Assembly (NCBI GenBank): GCA_003152795.1 | Contig: PMBA01000437.1 | Coordinates: forward strand, 3,723 to 30,133 | Direction of reading: 5' to 3' | From: Acidobacteriaceae bacterium | GTDB lineage: Bacteria > Acidobacteriota > Terriglobia > Terriglobales > Acidobacteriaceae | Length of the DNA: 26,411 nucleotides | Shown: positions 21,399 through 26,411 of the stretch, one piece after another | Layout of the letters: every line of letters begins with the position of its first letter | Numbering within the stretch: the stretch's first letter is position 1 | The notes under the pieces: generated by a model | Told to the model about the DNA's origin: nothing | The model's input: only the letters and a program-made list of their open reading frames with translations | The model's database searches: none | Position numbers and translations under genes: made by a program

Positions 21399-23756
21399 TT
21401 AGGTGGGCATCCGCAAAATCAAATAGCCTCCGATGAAGCCGAAGACCAGGTCTGGAGACCACGCGGCGACGGCGGGCGGAAGCTGACTCAAGTTGCCCAT
21501 CGCCTCGAACAAGCCAGAGATCGTCCAGTAGACAACCCCGATGCCGATGGCGGTCGCAATCCCAGCGACCGCCGAGCGCTTGCCGGCGGAAAGCGCAAAG
21601 GGAATGGCGAGGACGGCCATCACCAGCGTGATCAGCGGATACGCAATCTTCTTCTGCAGTTGTACCCGCAGGCGCACCACGTCAAAGCCGCTTTGCTCCA
21701 GATCGTGAATGTAGCGGCGCAGTTCCTCGTAGCTCATTTCCGACGATTGCTTGATTTCCTTCTTGAAGTAAGCAGGCGCTTCCGCCAGTTCGGGATAAGT
21801 GGCGGCATCGAACCTGTGATAGTTCTCAATGGCGGAGCCGCTCAAGCTGCGCTCCCACCCCTCTTCATAAACCCAGCGGCCCATGGAACTGGACCAGTGC
21901 GCGCGGTCGGCCGTGATGCGGTGCGTGATCTGAAAGGTGTGGGGATCGAACTGGAAGACGGAGACGCTGCCGAAAACGTCACGGTCGGGATCGAAGAATT
22001 GATAGTAATAAATGTCGGAGCGCTGGCCGAAGATCCACTTGCGGTCGGGGCGGAGATAGGTTTGCGCGGGCTTGCCCTTGATGCGGTTGCGGAGCGCGTC
22101 CTGCCGCTTGTTGGTGTAGGGGAGGTAGAGCTGATCGGACAGAAACAGGATGCCGGCGACCAGGGTGGAGGCGATGAGGACCGGCACAATAATGCGATAA
22201 AGACTGATGCCAGTGGCTTTGATGGCGGTGATTTCATTGGAGCGCTGCAACAGTCCGAAAGTGACCAGCACGGCCAGCAACATGCTCAGAGGCGTCGTGT
22301 TGTAAAGGAAATAGGGCACTACGTTCAGCAGGTATTCCCCCACCGTGAGCGGCGAGACCTGATTCCGCATGATGTCGCCCAGCAGCTCGAACAGAGTAAA
22401 GACCAGCAACAGCATGAGGAAAGCGGCGACGATCATCGTCAGGTACAGAGCGAAGTCGCGCAGCACATAATCATCGAGGATGGTTGGGAAATGAAGATTG
22501 AACAGGCGCCAGCGCCGGGGCAGTCGGGTGAACATGCTTTCGCCAAGGGGCGGTCGCGACACGTCCCCGTTGAGCGGCGATGCAGCCGGACGGTCGGGCG
22601 TTGAAGTCTTGAACCTGGATCGCTTAAACCAGGACCGGAGCGCGGTCAGTTCGATAGGGCGGCGTTCCGATTGCCAGAGCAGAAAGATTCCCCCGGCAAG
22701 AAACGCGAAGTCTGCAAGCCAAACCCCGGCGGCGGGCGGGAGTCGCCCCTGCCGCGCCAACGACACTCCGATCAAGGAAAGCGAATAGTAGAGAAAGACC
22801 AGCAGAATGGTCAGGACAAATCCGCTGGACTTGCCCCCTTTCTTGGAGGAGAGCCCAAGCGGTATGCCAACCAGCGCGAGAACGATGCAGGCGGAAGGGA
22901 GCGCCAGTCGGCGATGGTATTCGATCAGGTGCCAGCGGCGCGTGACGGGGTCAGCGCTGGGCGCTGCGCGCAACAGGTTGGCAGTACTGATTTCAGCCAG
23001 CGAGATGGGTTCGTGTTCCTGATTGTTTTGTGCCGCCGGGATCTGGATGGGAATGTCGGTGGTCTGAAAGGTGGAGATCTGGTACTGGTCGGGGTTCCTG
23101 GGATCGGTTTCGTGAGTGGACCCGCTGGTGAGATGCAGATCCAGACGATCGGGGCCTTGGCTGACCAGCAGACCTTCGCGCGCCAGGCTGATCCGGGGCG
23201 CGGATGGGTCACTCAGGTCGGCCAGGAACACGCCTTTCCACAGGGCTCCGCCAGCCATGGCTTTGACGTCCTGCACGTAGAGGATGATCTTCGGGAATCC
23301 CTCGTAGAACACGCGCGGCTGGACTTCGAAGGAAGCTTGGGAAGACTTGAGTTTGTTCTCGAGTCGTCCCAGCGCGGCGAGGGAGCGAGGGGCCACATAG
23401 ACGCTGTTCGCCAGAGCCAGCACCCACGCCACCGCCACGAACAGTGAGATCACCCGGAGGAAAGTCCATACCCCCAGACCGCTGGCGCGCATGGCGGTGA
23501 TTTCGCTGTCGGCGGCGAGACGGCTGAGTCCGATGAGGATGCCGACCAGCACCCCCATGGGAATCGTGTAGGTGAGAGCGACCGGGACGGTGAAGAAAAA
23601 CACTTCCGCCACGCTGGGCAGCGGGGCGCTGTTGCGGACCACCAGTTCGAGGATGCGGCCAAGATCGCGGGTGAAAAGAACGAAAGTGAAAACTGCCGCG
23701 CCGATCAAGGCGTGGGAGAGGACTTCTCCCAGAATGTAGCGCGTGAGGATGCGCAT
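21399..23756 (-). CDS. Single-chain LptF-LptG lipopolysaccharide export permease
   Basis: A 785-residue inner-membrane protein holding two complete YjgP/YjgQ (LptF/LptG) modules; these normally are separate proteins of about 360 residues that pair with the ATPase LptB to pull lipopolysaccharide from the inner membrane. Module 1 spans about 1-365, module 2 about 425-785. Each shows the pattern: an N-terminal helix pair, the conserved motif (ADSEITAMRASG near 84-95; RSNEITAIKATG near 505-516), a periplasmic beta domain, and a closing helix set (HRRLALPSACIVLALVGIPL; LQKKIAYPLITLVMAVLAIP). They are joined by a polar 50-residue linker. The start at 23756 (ATG) has no evident ribosome site; a TTG two codons earlier is also possible. 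The downstream end abuts an inverted repeat array. Confidence 0.9.
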   Translation of the reverse strand: MRILTRYILGEVLSHALIGAAVFTFVLFTRDLGRILELVVRNSAPLPSVAEVFFFTVPVALTYTIPMGVLVGILIGLSRLAADSEITAMRASGLGVWTFLRVISLFVAVAWVLALANSVYVAPRSLAALGRLENKLKSSQASFEVQPRVFYEGFPKIILYVQDVKAMAGGALWKGVFLADLSDPSAPRISLAREGLLVSQGPDRLDLHLTSGSTHETDPRNPDQYQISTFQTTDIPIQIPAAQNNQEHEPISLAEISTANLLRAAPSADPVTRRWHLIEYHRRLALPSACIVLALVGIPLGLSSKKGGKSSGFVLTILLVFLYYSLSLIGVSLARQGRLPPAAGVWLADFAFLAGGIFLLWQSERRPIELTALRSWFKRSRFKTSTPDRPAASPLNGDVSRPPLGESMFTRLPRRWRLFNLHFPTILDDYVLRDFALYLTMIVAAFLMLLLVFTLFELLGDIMRNQVSPLTVGEYLLNVVPYFLYNTTPLSMLLAVLVTFGLLQRSNEITAIKATGISLYRIIVPVLIASTLVAGILFLSDQLYLPYTNKRQDALRNRIKGKPAQTYLRPDRKWIFGQRSDIYYYQFFDPDRDVFGSVSVFQFDPHTFQITHRITADRAHWSSSMGRWVYEEGWERSLSGSAIENYHRFDAATYPELAEAPAYFKKEIKQSSEMSYEELRRYIHDLEQSGFDVVRLRVQLQKKIAYPLITLVMAVLAIPFALSAGKRSAVAGIATAIGIGVVYWTISGLFEAMGNLSQLPPAVAAWSPDLVFGFIGGYLILRMPT

Positions 23757-23853
23757 CCGCAAAGGGGTTGGCTCTTTGCGAGTCTAGCACGAGAGCGGCA
23801 ACTGGAGATGCGTTGAGTGGCGATTGCTCAGCCGCCCTGCCAGCGGCGCCGCG

Positions 23854-23876
23854 CTTGCGGATTGCGTGACCGCAAG
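23854..23876. promoter_or_regulatory. Inverted repeat in the divergent LptFG / M28 peptidase promoter region
   Basis: CTTGCGG (23854-23860) and CCGCAAG (23870-23876) are perfect 7-bp inverted arms 9 nt apart, 82 nt before the M28 peptidase start and about 100 nt before the permease start. It could be an operator or a leader hairpin; nothing in the sequence decides between them. Confidence 0.35.
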
Positions 23877-23957
23877 TTTGCAAAGCGGCCGCAGTTCGTA
23901 GAGAATGCCCATTCGCTTGCCCAACCGCGATGGCGAGTGGGTTTGACTGGAGGAGAA

Positions 23958-25412
23958 ATGAAACTGCGTCGTGCGGCAGCATGGTTGTTGTGGTGGGCGA
24001 TCCCGGTGTTGGCGTGGGCGCAGCAACCGGCGGAAATGAAGCCGGTGACGGACCGGCTGGCAGCTTCGATCTATAACGGGCCGTCGGTGGCGACTCTGGG
24101 CGAACTTGCCGACGGCATTGGCGGCCGCCTGACCGGTTCTCCGGCCTATGTTCGCTCGACGGAATGGGCGGCGGCAAAATTTCGCAGCTACGGAATCGAG
24201 AATGTAAAGCTGGAGCCCTTCACGATTCCAGCAGGGTGGCAGCGTGGGACGGCAACCGGGGCAATGCTGGCGCCTCTGGCGCGGCCGCTGAACCTGGCAT
24301 CGATGGGATGGGCGCCCTCGACCCCCGCGGGCGGAGTGCAAGGCACGGTGGTGGTAGTCGCCGACGTGGCGCCCGAGGGACTGAAATCCCGCGCCGGCGA
24401 ACTGCGGGGGAAGATTGTTCTTCTGGATACGACCAGGATCTATGCCGATGGCTACGGAAAAGCTCTGCCGAAGATGGAGGCGGCGTGGCTCACGTTTCAG
24501 AAAGCGGGCGTCCTGGCGGTGGTTTTCGCCGATCGCGATAAGAATAACGTCTTGAACGCGCACAGCGTGGGCTGGGGAGCGAAGTTGCTTCCCCTGCCGG
24601 CGGCCGAGATCGGGATGGAAGATGCGAAGCTGATTCAGCGGGAAATGGAGCGCGGTCCAGTCATCATCCAATTCACGATCGAGAACAAGACGTCGGGTGA
24701 GACGACGGTCAACAACGTGGTCGCGGAGATTCGCGGCAGCGAGCGGCCTGAGGAATGGATTCTGATCGGCGCGCACCTGGACTCGTGGGATTTCGGCACC
24801 GGCGCGCAGGACAACGGTACGGGCGCGATCAGCGTTCTTGAAATCGGCCGCGCCCTGATGTCACTGGGGAAGGCGCCCCGGCGCAGTGTTCGTCTAGCGC
24901 TTTGGGGCGGAGAAGAACAGGGCCTGCTCGGGTCGTATGCCTACACCCAGACGCACCTGGACGAGTTGGACAAATGCGTTGCCGTTCTGAATACCGATAA
25001 CGGCGCGGGACATCCCAAGGGATGGAAAGTAGAAGGCCGCGAGGATCTGAAAAAGGCGATGCAGCCCTGGAGCGACGGCCTCTTGAAAGACCTCAACGGG
25101 GGCGAGCTTTCGACAGACACCACCTACGATACCGACCACGGTCCGTTCCTGTTGCAGGGAATTCCGGCGCTGGATTTGTCGGTGGACATGACACATTATT
25201 TTGAAATCCATCACAAATCGAGCGACACCATCGACAAAGTGGATGCGCTGGACTTCAAGGCCGGGGAGGCGATTGTGGCGGTGACTGCCTACGCCATCGC
25301 GCAAAACGAAACGCCGATTGCTCCCCACATCGATCACGCGGCGGTCGGCGAAATTGTGAAGAAAGCGAAATTGGAGGACTTGCTGGTGAATGTGGGCGTG
25401 TGGAAACCCTGA
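23958..25412 (+). CDS. Secreted M28 metallopeptidase, carboxypeptidase Q-like, with PA domain
   Basis: A 484-residue secreted zinc peptidase. The start at 23958 has GGAGGAGAA right before it and gives a signal peptide (MKLRRAAAWLLWWAIPVLAWA). A protease-associated (PA) domain lies at about 115-245 within the chain, followed by the M28 catalytic core: His273 in GAHLDSWD, bridging Asp285 in AQDNGTGA, catalytic Glu319 and Glu320 in WGGEEQGLLG, Asp347 in LNTDNGAG, and His418/419 in EIHHKSSDT. These match the ligand order of carboxypeptidase Q-type M28 enzymes, which release amino acids from short peptides in the periplasm or outside. Divergent from the LPS permease gene; converges on glgB. Confidence 0.92.
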   Translation: MKLRRAAAWLLWWAIPVLAWAQQPAEMKPVTDRLAASIYNGPSVATLGELADGIGGRLTGSPAYVRSTEWAAAKFRSYGIENVKLEPFTIPAGWQRGTATGAMLAPLARPLNLASMGWAPSTPAGGVQGTVVVVADVAPEGLKSRAGELRGKIVLLDTTRIYADGYGKALPKMEAAWLTFQKAGVLAVVFADRDKNNVLNAHSVGWGAKLLPLPAAEIGMEDAKLIQREMERGPVIIQFTIENKTSGETTVNNVVAEIRGSERPEEWILIGAHLDSWDFGTGAQDNGTGAISVLEIGRALMSLGKAPRRSVRLALWGGEEQGLLGSYAYTQTHLDELDKCVAVLNTDNGAGHPKGWKVEGREDLKKAMQPWSDGLLKDLNGGELSTDTTYDTDHGPFLLQGIPALDLSVDMTHYFEIHHKSSDTIDKVDALDFKAGEAIVAVTAYAIAQNETPIAPHIDHAAVGEIVKKAKLEDLLVNVGVWKP

Positions 25413-25442
25413 GCCCAAGCTCTCAGCCGTCAGCTTTCAGTG
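25413..25442. repeat. AGCTTTCAGCCGTCAGC-type intergenic word
   Basis: Just after the M28 peptidase stop is CTCTCAGCCGTCAGCTTTCAG, made of repeats of a TCAGC word. I recall very similar phrases scattered between genes in Acidobacteriota genomes. Only one copy is in this window, next to the hairpin element that follows. Confidence 0.4.
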
Positions 25443-25447
25443 AAACC

Positions 25448-25515
25448 AGTGGAGATCTGGGCGTCCCCGCCCGGCCACGGCAACCTGGACGGGCAAAGAC
25501 GCCCGTCGCTCCACT
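25448..25515. repeat. Nested hairpin element at the convergent M28/glgB ends
   Basis: Outer arms AGTGGAG (25448-25454) and CTCCACT (25509-25515) enclose an inner hairpin GACGGGC (25488-25494) / GCCCGTC (25501-25507) with a 6-nt loop, plus GC-rich pairing in the left half (GGGCGTCCCCGCCC). The right outer arm overlaps the glgB stop codon (25514-25516). It looks like a small mobile or REP-like hairpin that may double as a terminator; no T-run is present. Confidence 0.6.
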
Positions 25516-26411
25516 ACGCTTTTCTTAGAAACAGCGCTCCCAGCGGCGGCAGAGTCAGTCGCAAAGAATAGGGGCGGCCGTGGGTAGTTTCGGGCAGCGC
25601 CTCGGCGCCTCCCATGTTGCCGCTTCCGCTGCCGCCATATTCGTGCGCGTCGCTGTTGAGGATTTCCTTCCAGTAGCCGCCCGTCGGCACCCCCACCATG
25701 TATCCCAGTCTGGGCACGGGTGTGAAGTTGCACGCCACGAGGATCGGGTTTTCGCCGTCCTTGCCTTTGCGCAGCAGCGAGATGACGCTGGTGGGCGCAT
25801 CATTGCAGTCGACCCATTCAAAGCCCTGGGGATCGTTATCGAACCAGTGGAGCGGAGATTCGCTGCGGTAGGCGCGGTTGAGTTGCGCGACCCAGTTCAT
25901 CAGGCCACGATGCAGGGGGTACTCCAGCACGTTCCAGTCCAGGCTGCGATCATGCGACCACTCGCTGACCTGGCCAAACTCGCAGCCCATAAACAGCAAC
26001 TTCTTGCCCGGTTGCGCGAACATGTAGGCGAAGAGCAGGCGCAGGTTGGCAAATTTCTGCCATTCGTCGCCCGGCATTTTGCCGATCAGCGAGCCTTTTC
26101 CGTGCACGACCTCGTCGTGGCTGAGGGGAAGGACAAAATTTTCGTGGAACGAATAGAGCATGCGAAAAGTTAATTTGTTGTGATGATACTGGCGATGAAT
26201 CGGGTCCTGGCTGAAGTATTGGAGTGTGTCGTGCATCCAGCCCATGTCCCACTTCAATCCAAAGCCAAGACCGCCGAGGTGGGTGGGCCGCGAAACCATG
26301 GGGTAGGACGTCGACTCTTCGGCGTAGGTTTGAATGTCGGGGTGCTCTTTGTAGGATTCGAGGTTGAACCGGCGCAGGAAGTCGATGGCTTCGAGGTTCT
26401 CGCGGCCGCCG
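25514..26411 (-). CDS. glgB: Glycogen branching enzyme GlgB, C-terminal part (N-terminus beyond right edge)
   Basis: The last 299 codons of a 1,4-alpha-glucan branching enzyme (GH13), which makes alpha-1,6 branches in glycogen. Visible: [16 protein letters not shown], then the acid/base Glu in [14 protein letters not shown] (codons near 26315-26320), [16 protein letters not shown], the third catalytic Asp in [14 protein letters not shown], and the C-terminal all-beta domain ending FLRKA. The nucleophile Asp region lies upstream, outside the window. All visible key residues are intact. The stop codon overlaps one arm of a hairpin repeat, and the gene converges on the M28 peptidase gene. Confidence 0.96.
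   Translation of the reverse strand, partial: GGRENLEAIDFLRRFNLESYKEHPDIQTYAEESTSYPMVSRPTHLGGLGFGLKWDMGWMHDTLQYFSQDPIHRQYHHNKLTFRMLYSFHENFVLPLSHDEVVHGKGSLIGKMPGDEWQKFANLRLLFAYMFAQPGKKLLFMGCEFGQVSEWSHDRSLDWNVLEYPLHRGLMNWVAQLNRAYRSESPLHWFDNDPQGFEWVDCNDAPTSVISLLRKGKDGENPILVACNFTPVPRLGYMVGVPTGGYWKEILNSDAHEYGGSGSGNMGGAEALPETTHGRPYSLRLTLPPLGALFLRKA

Noticed and set aside
23784..24776. Minus-strand open frame of 330 codons opposite the M28 peptidase
   Set aside because: Composition of a shadow frame, and it conflicts with the well-supported signal peptide and catalytic motifs on the plus strand.

Overview
The window looks like a chromosomal piece from a GC-rich Gram-negative bacterium, most likely an Acidobacteriota (Terriglobia/Koribacter-like) member. 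This is inferred from four things: a one-chain LptF-LptG permease, a porin-like protein and several lipoproteins (so there is an outer membrane); a very large S53 peptidase with Ig-like repeats and an internal membrane/lipobox segment; and 'word-like' intergenic hairpin repeats of a kind I associate with this phylum. No rRNA, tRNA, CRISPR array, phage or transposase gene was seen.

Region 1 (1-9477) is a carboxylate uptake and activation island. On the minus strand lies cstA (pyruvate-type transporter), followed by a DUF485 gene and actP (acetate/cation symporter, cut by the left edge). Then come a porin-like outer-membrane protein and an MFS carboxylate-type symporter. Divergent from the MFS gene on the plus strand is an AMP-forming acetate/propionate-CoA ligase. 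The porin, MFS and ligase promoters each carry GTGA-N6-TCAC-type (CRP-like) palindromes placed 41.5 bp upstream of the inferred transcription start. The porin and MFS promoters also share a second site at -63.5 and a near-identical -10/start element exactly 69 bp from the start codon. I read this as a small CRP/cAMP-type regulon for carboxylate use.

Region 2 (9478-15057) holds a secreted phospholipase C/phosphoesterase-type lipoprotein (plus) converging on a giant S53 (sedolisin/kumamolisin) peptidase (minus). The peptidase has a good terminator and a consensus CRP-type palindrome upstream.

Region 3 (15058-19950) contains an ABC exporter half-transporter whose linker is encoded by a repeat element, a possible small membrane protein, and a Cpx-like envelope stress module. 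In that module a Spy/CpxP-type periplasmic protein is divergent from an overlapping response regulator-sensor kinase pair, and the shared promoter region holds a GTAAA-N5-GTAAA array identical to the Escherichia coli CpxR box.

Region 4 (19951-26411) contains a beta-propeller lipoprotein, the fused LptF-LptG lipopolysaccharide export permease, a secreted M28 metallopeptidase, and the C-terminal part of the glycogen branching enzyme glgB (cut by the right edge). Convergent gene ends here are occupied by hairpin repeats.

The most interesting signals are regulatory and architectural rather than a new gene system: the matched CRP-like promoters, the Cpx box array, the coding-region repeat in the ABC transporter, the LptFG fusion, and the peptidase with mid-chain membrane segments.
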